Positions 37,460 through 49,500 of a stretch of DNA of 64,000 nucleotides are shown piece by piece. Source of the DNA: Chondrilla cf. caribensis. Taxonomy: Eukaryota > Porifera > Demospongiae > Chondrillida > Chondrillidae. Every line of letters starts with the position of its first letter. The first letter of the stretch is position 1. Where the stretch lies: assembly GCA_964020155.1 (NCBI GenBank), contig OZ026546.1, positions 2,261,400 through 2,325,399 on the forward strand. The letters are read 5' to 3'. Under the pieces are notes generated by a model. The model was given only the letters and a program-made list of their open reading frames with translations, did no database searches and was not told the DNA's origin. The translations under genes were made by a program, and so were the position numbers.

Positions 37460-40400
37460 CCGGTTTTAGCATTAGCGCTCGCTTGAGAAGTTATCTCTTG
37501 CCATCCAAGCAAACCTCAGAACTGGCGAGAATTTGCTGCCACTAGCTCAGTGGTCCAAGTAAAATGAACTATCATTTTTCAAACATATCTTACACTTTAC
37601 AGGTTATATGCAAGCGAATCTTAAGCGTGTTTTAGGCTAAGTTTGTGTGAAAGTGTAATTAGGCACTACACGTAAAAATCTTAAGGTCTCTGTGGCAGCC
37701 CCTAAAAATAAGGGTTTATTTTATTATTATAAGGTGAATTGTCCTAATTCCAGTCATTTATCACTCTAGGCTGGCGGTTAATTTGTAAAGGTGGAGAAAG
37801 AGTATAGCTGTCAGGTAATATAAACTACCATCCCTCACTGGTTTGAGGTACAAATTTTCTTTGTTAAGTCTCTCTCTGCAACGAGTTTAAGTGATTAATT
37901 ACCTTTGAGTAGGCATCAATATGGAACAAGAAACGTCAAAACTTCACTTGCTGAGCATTGAATGGAACAAACACTAATTTATCCCATTCATGCATCACAA
38001 CTCCTGCTTTTTATGATATAAGCCTTAATCCCTTTCCAACCTCCTCTGCCAGCTTAAACTTTGGCAGGTGGTGAGGTAGGGTTTACATGATCACAAATAG
38101 GCAATTCTCGAGAAATCCACTTGCCTTTGTTTGCCACAAATTTCTGGTGATTGGACGTCTTTTCAAACTTTTTGTTATAGCTGTGAAAAACTGACATACT
38201 AAAGAACACCCTGACCAAATCATTAGGTTGATGATGGCATCTTAGCGTAGCAGGCAATTATAAGCTTTTCATAAAAGTTTGACGATTTACCTTATATTAT
38301 ATTATTATATAGTGTCTATTATACAGGTCAACATTACGGATGTTCATTACAGAGATATGTAAACAATTGGTAATGGTCAGTCACCTATATCATGCAACCA
38401 GGTCACTTCATTGTGTTATTGGAGGCGGAAAAACTCAGGAAACAGTTATTTTCCAATTTAGTGTCCTTTTAACTCCACAAGTCTATGTATACCTCATACG
38501 GTATGTTGATGACTTCAGTATGTACTTGTGTTTGTGTAACTCAACTAGACTCCATCACCACGTGAAAACAAGACCACTACTCAGCAAACAATTAATAGGA
38601 GATCAACAATAAGGAGTTAAAATGTGTATCAACTGTGAAGGCAACTGGCAACATAGACATGCATCACATGAACATGATTGGCCCTTCATTATACTTACTT
38701 AGTAATATGGAGGCTACTTACTTATGTATAAGTCATGTTACATATAAAATACAAGGTCAGAGTAGCTACTACAGGTGGACAGGTACGTACATTCATACGT
38801 ACCTACAGTACTAAAATATGCTGAAAGTGGTGATAAAGCAAAGTATAGTTTATTGGTTGCCGTCTTAGACAATATTATATTACACACTAAAACACAATGA
38901 AAGTGAAGTAGTGAAAATCCCAAAACTCAAAGTCTTGACTGTCACTTCGTGTACACATCATCTCTAACTACATAGTGCAATACCATGAAACTAGTAAACA
39001 AGTATGTACATAACAATTGGTGAAGATGGCTGACTGTCAATAACTATTACATATACAATGTGTTCCTTCCACTATAATGTACGCATTTACGGTATGTAAT
39101 TAATTTACTCAATGCATTAGTATAACTTATACAGGATTCTTATGTACATATCTCATACCCACTTCCGACTCATACATAAGATATCAATTTCACTCATAGA
39201 ACATTAGTAGGAAGGGAGTGCATGGTGTGGTGTGGAGTGTACACTCTCTATTCCTAGCAAGTGTATAGCCTAAGCTATAATATTATTTTATATTCTTTAG
39301 ATGTGAATAAATGTACACACACACAGTAAGGCTTTGAATTATTGGAGAGGTCTCTCAGGGTGACATATCTAATACACATTAGTTACTCCAATGACATAGT
39401 GGTCTTTGTTGCCTTCCTGTGAGAACTCCCAATCAGCCAGAGGACACCGAGTTTACTGTAACAGGATATCTAAAATAGCATCTCCTTATTTAGAAATAGT
39501 ATGCATTGTTTACCTATCCAATTGCAAACTAATGCTGGTGAGACTAATGAGGAAAACCCTATAGTAAGAGCTGTGATTGGTTAGGCTAGGCGAAACAAAT
39601 GAGAGCATGCAAGTGAAGATGGGTCTACTAAAGCAACATATAGTCATGATTGAGGCCATTCAGATAGGATACATAAATGAGTAGTCTTAACATGAGGTAT
39701 GTGAGTACTATACCTATCTATGTATGTACGTACATACTGTATGTATGTATGACATACATATACATACACATATTATGCAATATAGTGATTTTAGACGTTG
39801 TGTGTATTGTAAATAAAGTGAATACGAACCTGTACTCCAAGTATGCATATTATATGTACCAACAAACACATTTGCAGATACTATATATGTGTATGCAGAC
39901 AGGGCATGTTAGTACATGCATCCGCTGTATACTGTACATAAATCACTGTGAATTTTGTTGGTAATAACACACATACGTACATACATGAAGCCAATGTTAG
40001 TTGAGTAAATTGAGTTATTAATTGAGAATTGAGTTGACGTGCCCAAAATAATGAAATGCTAACTACAGTACAGTATCAGTTGACAAACATCTTAACTTCA
40101 TTAGATTGTAACCCTTTTTGTATAATCATGAGCAATAGTATTGATTAGGGGATTATTGCAATAGTTAAATTACTATCACAATAGGGGTAGTGCACTGAGC
40201 TTTATCACGACAGTCAGAAAAGATATAACCCACCCGAAATCTAAACCCTTGTGTATAATCTGAACCCTTTGCAATGATGGTTGGCCCAAATGATTTCTCA
40301 GAACTGTTGCCTAGGTTCCTACATTTCCACCATTTTCTTTTTTGACGTTTCAACTGCACAGATCATACATAATTACATGCACATTTCCTATTGGGAATTG

Positions 40401-40770
40401 GATTTCAATTTTACACCCAGCTTTCAAATTTTATTCATTGATATTGGATCAAATTGTTTCACTCTACTGCACAATGTTAAATGTCTCCTTGTGGATTTTA
40501 CAATTCGCTATTGGAAAAAAAAAAACTATTGTGATACTATGAAATATTGTGGCTATTGCTCGAGTGTCTATTGTGGTGGTAGAATAAAAACACTATCGCT
40601 CAGGCTTATCTACAATACTATTGCAAACAGAAGGGATGATGACGAGTACTAATGCTGTAATGAAGTACTCTAACTGCAGATTACCTATGGTCACTCAATA
40701 AGTTATGGATTGGGATGGGGATTACTTACAATATTCACCTAGCACATTAATTTTGTTGACATTACCTATG
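37460..40770. other. Large intron or spacer within E, no exon seen
   Basis: AT-rich with GTATGT/TACATA-type low complexity near 39,700-39,980. I searched the minus strand for FN3 or EGF signatures (RPNGLCEG, NECxxxxxxC) and found none. Open frames here are short and lack recognisable motifs. Confidence 0.45.
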
Positions 40771-41419
40771 ATGACTCACCTACTGTTATACTAGCCACTC
40801 CCTGAAGGCTACAGTTCCTCCATTGTCTGATGTAGTAAATCCAGTGATAGTGATGATGGAGGATTGAGTAAGACCACTGGTATCAGTAGTAGTGATCCTG
40901 GAATTGTTATTGGCTGCAAATTGTTCAGTGGTTTCTGGTACACACATCACACTCAATCCATTGATAGTCCACACAGTTGATAGACCAGTTACATTACAAA
41001 TAAAAGTCGCTTCACTACCACAATCCAACAGTACTGCACCATCTGGTGACACTGTACCTGGAAGAACACAAGTAAAACTGTAGATTTCAAGGAATCAGGT
41101 TTGTTTGGTTGTAATTACCCACAATACACCCAGTCATTATACCACTAAAAAGTACTTTTGAGAAAGAAACATCTACATAGAAATGATCTCGATGTTAGGA
41201 TTGTTAAAAAATTAAATTATAAAATACAAATTATAATCATAAGACGAACTCTATAGTGCCTAACTTACCTTCGACGATGAAAAATGTGCTAAATACGACA
41301 TACAATCTCACAGAAAACGATATCATCCATAGTATCCATGCAGCTAGCCACAGCTCCAAGGGGATATCACCTCGTATGCTTATGTATTATTTGTATTCGT
41401 ATGCTTATGTATTATTACT

Positions 41420-41815
41420 AGCACAGTTCCTCCCTCGTTTACTGTCACAACCGCTCGTCCAGACATCAAGGTAATCGAAAGGACTCATGTCCAACTGCTG
41501 GAACTGACAGTCCCTACCAACACGGTGCAAAATTTGAAGAATGACAGGCAAGAAAAGAACCTAAGGAAAGCTATCTATCCCTATTGACTGATTTGGAGTC
41601 CACAAACTATACTGCTGATCCAGCTACAATTTGGAGCACTTGGACACTTGATGAAAGAATCAGTCTATGCTCTACATAAGATAATCCCATCAAAAGTAAA
41701 GGAATCGATCTCTAAATTTCTGCTTGAACTAAGCAAAATCGCAATTAGCTGCTCTGCCCATGTCTTAAGCACAAGATTAAGCACCACTTGGAGTCAAAAT
41801 ACCCCACTGATCTAA
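41420..41815 (+). pseudogene. Non-LTR retrotransposon C-terminal fragment
   Basis: The frame reads ARPDIKVIERTHV then LLELTVPTN, an RPD...E-LTV pattern like the restriction-like endonuclease of R2/NeSL-type LINEs. After a stop and two frame changes it continues YLSLLTDLESTNY and ALGHLMKESVYALHKIIPSK, then SCSAHVLSTRL to a final TAA. A 3' UTR-like AT-rich tail runs to about 42,080. It differs from the 20-22 kb LINE, which has no such domain. The family assignment is by motif only. Confidence 0.5.
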
Positions 41816-42814
41816 CTGTATCTCACCTTCATTCACATTTACTCCCATTAATTCATTATCACTCCCATCAATAGTCTATCACTTCTCATCAATTTATCTT
41901 TTAACACTGTTTCTCTTTTCCCCTCTCTCACACAATTTCTCATTTTTTTTTGTTTTAATTTGCTTGCCAGGTCCACACTTTACTGTGTTTGTAGCCTGTG
42001 TCCGAGCGTATTCATTCATTTCATTTTACATCATTGTTTAATTTACACATGATGTAAGATTACTTGGATGCATCTGAAATGCAATGAATAAAATCGAAGG
42101 TGGTCAATTTCGTTCAAACTTGGATTGAAGATACCACTTGGCTAGCTCTATCCAACGGTACATTCTGTTTTCAATTATGTTAAGTTTACCCTGAGTTATG
42201 GCTCAAAAACTGCCATTTTCGCCGTTAATTTTCGGTTATTGTTCTAGCAAAGATCTGCAACGAAAGTGACTCCTCTTGAAACTTGTCCATTACGAGAAAA
42301 GTTTGATATCTACTGAACCTTGGCATGAATAGCCCGGAAGAAAGTGATCTGTTGGAGTAGAAGTTCACTTTCTGCACCTTCATTGCCAACCATGCACTCA
42401 TATATCCAACATCACGGCAACCAATTGTGAGCGCTGATGAAAACGCTCCTAACACAATGATATGCCTCCCATATCAAGCTACCCATGAACGTAATGCGAG
42501 AAGCTGCTGCTGAGAGCTTTAAACCACTTGAACAGCAGGCATATTTTATGAGAAATTTGCGCAGTATTATGCCTAGGGATTAAACCTATATCAAAGAAAG
42601 TTATCTTTAGAGTCATTTTGAATCACTCTGTAGGGTTTAGAGATACATCCATTATGATATTATAGATCAAGAAAAGCTCAAACAAGAGCCAATCACAATT
42701 ATATCGCTCGACCCAGCAACATTGTAACAGGTTGCACAATAAAACGGTACATGTGCAAGTTCGGTGCTAAATTCAAAGTTATTTGTGTTCTATATCTACT
42801 TTCCCATTTTAATT

Positions 42815-42875
42815 AATTGAAATTATATCATTATCAATGATTATATCCGTATCATTGATAATGATATAATTTCAA
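42815..42875. repeat. Long palindrome, sister copy in D block
   Basis: Same hairpin as at 737-822 with one loop change and a small TTAA insertion before the left arm. The inner arms stay almost perfectly paired. Confidence 0.7.
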
Positions 42876-43504
42876 GTATGATAAAGTAAATTCAAATGAT
42901 TGCTACATCAAACAGGGATGATTTCATTTAAAACTTGGTAGTGTTGGAGATGGGGGTCGTATCTAAAAGTAGTGAGGATGTTGTTGAATTTACTTTACTT
43001 TGAATAAAGTTAAAAACAAGTAGAGCTATCGTGAGTAATTTTGTTCTAACTCTCGTGAACATCTCCCCATACTAAATATTCTAATTTACACTTGTGAAAG
43101 TTTCCAGACTGCGAAATGAAGGAAATAACATCATATTCAGTGAACGCAATAATATTACAACCTGAATCAGTGAATTGGATATATTTCCCTTCATTTGCCC
43201 TCTGAAAAACGTAGACATGTGTCAATGGTAATAGTTTGTGTCTCCATGCGTGTACAAGGAACAGAAAATCAGGTTTCAGGCATTCAACCTGAATGAAATT
43301 GATAATTGCTTATAGTTCATATGTCTGCATGCCTGTGGTTGGAATATTTTGCATGTGACCTATAATATTAATTTTATTGATTTTGATTTCGATTAGTTTA
43401 CTCACTTTTTATATCATTTTATCTATTATATTTATTCCTTCATTATATATTCCCTACAGAGGTTGAAGTGCATTGCTACACATTACTATTATCACACCAG
43501 AACC

Positions 43505-46500
43505 ATGACAAGCTCAGTAAACAGCCTGTGTGTAGTTGGTCACCTTTTTCTACTGTCTCTACTGCAGCATTATTCAGTACAAGGTACACACACCTGCCTA
43601 AAATACAGTGACTTTAATTTATAGTAATGTAATCTCTATTTCATATATATATAGTGTGTAAACTCTCACAAAATATACACAAAATCACATAATATTATAT
43701 ACATATTAATACTGTCCATTGTTCATGTGTACACTCAATTACAGTATGTACCGAACAACGAACTGTCGAACTATCTGGTGAAAAATTCATCTGCTATCTT
43801 TCAATTTTATTGTTAGTTACATTATTGTAGCTATAGCTATATCAAGGGTGAATAATATACATAGTTTAGGTATATAATATACATAAGCCAGGGGGTAATT
43901 CCATTATATTCAGTACTTTTCAGTATTGACCCTTCACCTGCATTAATACTTCAATGACATCCTATCTCACTGCATGTTGATTCCAATTTTCCTATGTAAT
44001 TTTCTATGCTCGTCCGTTGCCCTAGCTAATCGAACAGATAATATGTATGCATATATAAACTGAATTTGTTAAAAGATTTGACAAAGAAAACTACTGTAGC
44101 ATGGAATTTTACTGCTAATAAGACATTGAAGGTCACCAACATATATGTATACGTAATACAAGCCTCAAGGAAAATTTTGCACTGTGATATTCATAATTAT
44201 TATAATTATTTTCTATTGCACTATTCTTAGGTCAAACAGCAATGCTGAGTGGTACCAATTATGCCAGTGGCAGTGGATTCTGTTTTGGTGATCAACAACT
44301 GAAAGAAGGAACTCCATTCATATCATGTACACATTCAGGATTCACTGGAACAGTTGCTACTCTTACCACATTATGGTTCTTTGATGGTGGTACATTCCTT
44401 AGTGAGGCCGCTGTGAATAGCATGTTTGCTGGACGTATTGATGCTGTGAACATGGAACCAGTGGAAGGACGACTGAACATTCTCAATGTTACTAATTTGG
44501 GAGTGTCCTCTGTTGCCTGTAGGATAACAGCATTTGATGGTGGTTTTAACATCTTAGGACAAACACCACTGTCAGCAACAGCAAATATCTCTCTTGTCAA
44601 TAGTAAGTGAGATGATGTTTGTATAAAATATGTTGTGAAGGAATGCTGCATGGGAGGAGTAATGATAACAATAATTATTGTATTTCATGACACTTATGCA
44701 AGTACATATGTATATGTGCATACATATAATGTTGGAATGTTGATGGGCATTAGATTATTTTCATTATTATATATAAACTTAAGAAAAACACGTTGGTGAA
44801 ATTCATTTTATCATCTAATGTGTAGTATAAGGGGAATATCAAAATAACTGAGACATACTATCCCAGTGCAAGAATTAAAGTTAAAGGCTGCAATGGTTAA
44901 ATAGAATTTTGCATTGTTGGTTACTGTATGTTTTTCATAGCATCAATCAACCGTTCATAAACTCACCGCCACTTCAAAAGAAATCTCACTTAAACTATAG
45001 CTCCACTATTATAAAATTACACTTTCATTGTTATGTGGATGTCTCATATAGCTACTTAGACAAATACCCAAAGATGATCCTGAAGACATTTTTGATAAGA
45101 ATATTAAGTTTCAATAGCTTCAAGAAATCAAAAATAAAAACACTGTTTTGCATGTATAGTCTTTTGGATACCACTATAATTAGGCTTTCGAAGCACTATT
45201 ATGATTATTATTACTAGTTTATGACAGGTTTGCATCATACAAATCATTCCTACTTACAACCATGCACAAGCTATTTTATACCTGAATGTGAAAGGCCATT
45301 GAGCTGGTCATTCCTAGTGTATTGCAATTGGCAATTCAGAGTTTTTACATTGTAACGTTATGATGTCTTTCAATTTCATATACAGTGCTATGTCAATTAA
45401 TCTCATAAAACACATCACCATCCTGTAACATATCCCTAGATTAGTTTATGGATAAAGAGAACATTATGTACAGATCACAACCCCAAATAGGGACATAACA
45501 AGATAGCAGTGTTGTGGCAATTACAGCTCACAAGTAATCAATTACGATTACAATTACTTGGCTATTTCAAGAACCCATTACCATTACCATTACTCTGTAG
45601 CTTCAAGTAATCAATTACCATTACATCTACTTTAAGCAATTACCATTACAATTACAATTACATAGTAGTTACATAAAATGACAGTTAATTTTCATAAATA
45701 GTAATGTTTCGAAGTTCTTAGGTAGCATGCGACATCTTAGTGGATTTAAAATTTTGCCGGCCTGACTAAAAACACGTTCAACTGGTGCAGATGTTGCAGG
45801 CACAGTGAACACCTTACTTACTAGCTTAGTAAGCAAAGGGTATTCAGTGGCTTTTAATTGCCAAAACTCAAGGGGGTTCTCTCAATTCAACTGGAACTCC
45901 CTCTTGTCCACAACCTTATCTACATCAATTTCCACAAGTTGCCGCACCACCTTCAGCTGGGAATTCCAGCATGCTTCATTCTTAGCAATTACTGTTTTAC
46001 CCAATAATTCTTCCACCTTCTCAATCGCCAGAGTTGATCCCCAACAATGGCTAACAACTCGACCTGCCTTACATAGAACTGCGTATATACCTTAATACAA
46101 TATATAATACTATATCCCTCATCGAGTAGAAATCTTTTCATATCCAGGGAGCAAGGAGGAATGTAATTGCATGTAATTGTGTAATTGTGCATCAATTACA
46201 CAAAAAGTTGAATGTAATCAATTACCATTACGATTACTTCAGTGAAAAAATCTCAATTACAATTGAATTACTATTACCTAGAAATGTGTAATTGATTACA
46301 GCCAATTACAATTACCAATTACCATTACCACAACACTGCAAGATAGGGATACCTGGAATAGGCAGATTGTGGGAATGATCAAGATAAGCATATTGAAATG
46401 TAACTATTCCAGAACTAAATGCAGCAGGCAGTATATTGTGTCTATTGCATGTGCCATTCCTGCTTTGATACTTTTGTTATAACGGTATGTCTGTTCCAAC

Positions 46501-49500
46501 TTTCTGCCTGCCTTCCTAACACTTTTGCGGAATTTGTATTTCATATGAATATTGTACAATTCTCCATCATAATCCCTATATAGAGCTACCAAGTTCTTTC
46601 ATATACATACGTAATTTGACAATATTATAATGATAATGTTATTTTGCAATCATCTTATTGAAATTATGTATCCTTTAAAGCATTGTAGTGGATCCCAATT
46701 TATGGATATTTCTGTTGGCTAGTTCAATCATTTCTTACTCCAGCCATCTCTATCTTGTTCTGTCCATCATTTCTGCAGATGTTCCAACACCAGGTGTGAC
46801 CCAGGGTACTGTGTCTGACAACAGTATTGTCATTGTGCTGATGAGACCAAATGGACTATGTGAAGGGCTGAGTGACAATCCAATAACATACATGATTGAA
46901 GTGTTCAGTGATAATGTCCTGATCACAACAAGGAATGTGACTTCCACCGGAGCTACCACTATATCTGATCTCAGCAGTAATACAAGTTATCAAGTAGATG
47001 TTCGAGCATTGATAAATGTGGTGAGCCAGAGTTCACCGGCAACATTCAATTTCACAACATTGGAAGGTATGTTGTACATTATTATTATGTTGTAGATTAT
47101 CATGTACTGTATACATGTCCTAAACTACTATATTTGCGGGTGAGTATTTGTGCTATTCCATACATTGTGCTAACTTAAGTAACGCATTCCTAGCTGATGT
47201 AGATTAGTTCTAGTAGCTTCTCGTTTAAGTGTCTTTGGTATCTTCAGATGGTGTTGTAGATATCCTTCCTTGCCAATAAGGAGATGTGTGTTTGATGTTT
47301 TCGTGGAATTTTGGTTTTGAATTGCTTTCAAAATGCTACAAAGCAGATTTTTAAAGAACCTCTGAAGGAATGTAAACCCATTTTAACCCCAGAATTGGTT
47401 TCATAGTGCTGTCTGCAATCCGTTCACTAGAACATGTCAGTGGTTGGACAAATTGTACCCAACACCAGCAACATCATAACATACCCTCCAAATAACATGT
47501 TGACTAGCTGTCATGTTCTTTGGTTGGCAGCAAGTGTGATGTGATATCTTTCAAGGATATACCACATATACGTTAAATTACCCTAAGATAGGTGTGGTTC
47601 CTCATGATAAACAAATATATGTGACATTGCATTAGAATAGAAGAAGGACTGCAATCTATGGTTGATTGAAGAAATATGTTTTAATATAGATTAAACCTGT
47701 TTACACCAAGGTACACTTACTTCATATTGCATCATTAACAATGCAAAATTATATGGTAGAAGCCAAAATAAAGTTCACATTCCATTATGCATCTGAACGC
47801 ATCTGTGTACTAATTTAATTTGCCTTTGGAAGAACAAGTAATTCGAGTTCAAAAACTTGTGGGGCTGCTGCCCCCACACTTAAATTACTTGGGCATCTTT
47901 CTTAGGTTCAGAAGGACCTCTGCTGAAGTTAATACGTTTGGCGGAGCTTCAGCGCACGAATTCTACCCCAATTTTTGATTGTCGGCGTTTGAAGTTGTAC
48001 AGAGTACAGTATACGAAGCCATTAATTGCCATGAAAACTCTCAATTGTCATGAAACTCAATCATATTATATGCAGCAAACATCAAATGAAGTGCTATGGC
48101 ATTAAATCAGTCAAAAACTAGTGTAAATTGATTGTTTATATATTATTAACATTATTAAATGTATCACTGAATTCCACCTGTGGTACACACACACACTGGA
48201 ATCCCTTCAGATAGGACAAAAATCCTATGGTGGGTGGTATGTAGTATACGAAGTATGGTGGGATGGTTGATTTTCTAGAATATCATCATGAGGTTGATAA
48301 GCACCCTGAACCTTGTATATATGTACAATATCCCGTAATCTGGCAACCTGTAATACTTCATGTATATACAATATGATTTGGTGAATGAACTACTATTACC
48401 TGAAGAAAGTTGAATAAATTGTTATTCTTGATTTGAGACGTATGTCACTAAAAGTGGTAACTTCTGTTAGAAGTACACACAGCCATACTAAAAATGGTCA
48501 TCTTACTGTTAGAAAGTAGATAATGTTATATTCTGATGGATGGTTTGCTCATTTGGACTGCCTATTCATCCATTTCTTGTTTCTTCACTTTTTATTGCCA
48601 TTTAATTGACATCCTTTTTACAGATTTAAAATATGGGCATATATTAAAGGCCTTTGTATGTGTAATCTTAAGGCAGTAAAACAATTGCTGTGTACGTTAT
48701 AGTAAGTTAAATGCTAATTTCAACCCTTTTTAGTCGACACTATCCTCTCAATCAAAAATTTCCCAAATTTCAGAGGTAATCATCCAATGATATATCATTG
48801 TTACATTCAATGGTGTATTCATAAGAGAATGTCATGACACTAGTACTAAGACTTGTTACTTTTCCTTACAATGTCATATAAATGTACATACATATGTGCA
48901 TATAAATAGTATTTTTTCACAATGTTCACTATTCATGTTGATAAATGCAACAATGCTGGCACTAATAACTGCTCACATAATTGTATCGACACTATTGGAG
49001 GTTACTTCTGTTTATGTCCTAATGGATACAACTTGCAATTGTCATCTAACAATTTCATTTGTGAAAGGAAGGTGAGTAGCTGTACTGAAAAGCTATTAAA
49101 ACCATTCTCACATGTGTATGTACGAGATAAAATTAGGATAACACGTATGATGACTAAGAATTGGCATACATATGCATACTTGAATACCTACATAGATGAA
49201 ATGGCAGGATCTCAAAAGCACTCTATCTTAGACTTTGTGTGGAGCTGTGGTCCCCCCCTTGTTGACCAATCTAATCTTCGTCTTTGTGTATGTACTATGT
49301 TTTGGTAATCAACTATCTCACTATGTCTCTTATAATATAATATTGTGAATGAAGTAGTTTCACCCTTAGAAAGTGGAATTAATAGTCATTTTCTACAAGT
49401 GTGACAGTAATAGTTAATTTTTCTGTCAGAAATATGTATGACCACAATATTACTTGCCACTGTACTGTTATCGATTGAATTTTGAAGTGTTGTGTGGAGA

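Larger units (their letters stand above)
36253..41326 (-). pseudogene. Divergent inverted receptor relative E (damaged)
   Basis: Three exons are visible on the minus strand. 41326-41269 encodes a signal peptide (MISFSVRLYVVFSTFFIVE) with a phase 1 donor. 41057-40780 is an Ig-like domain (CGSEATFICNVTGLSTVWTI) with acceptor and donor. 36416-36253 is a tail matching C (RSGVV, GTGGDI, EDPDRSDN) with an in-phase acceptor. Lesions: the Ig exon is 278 bases, not a multiple of three. Its second-Cys stretch (CSLQGVASITVG) is in another frame from its first part. The span is short and contains Lys. The tail reads NEDP for YEDP and has lost SPAYQ, ending SSLYLQCMYNK. No FN3 or EGF exon was found in the 4.4-kb gap. 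Probably a pseudogene, though a sequencing error in the Ig exon cannot be excluded. Confidence 0.6.

Noticed and set aside
38054..38257. Minus frame with NKKFEKTSNHQKFVANKGKW
   Set aside because: It looks somewhat protein-like but has no motif I recognise, no clear splice sites and no partner exons.
45805..46095. 96-codon plus frame in the hAT element
   Set aside because: It is the reverse of the hAT dimerisation remnant encoded on the minus strand.
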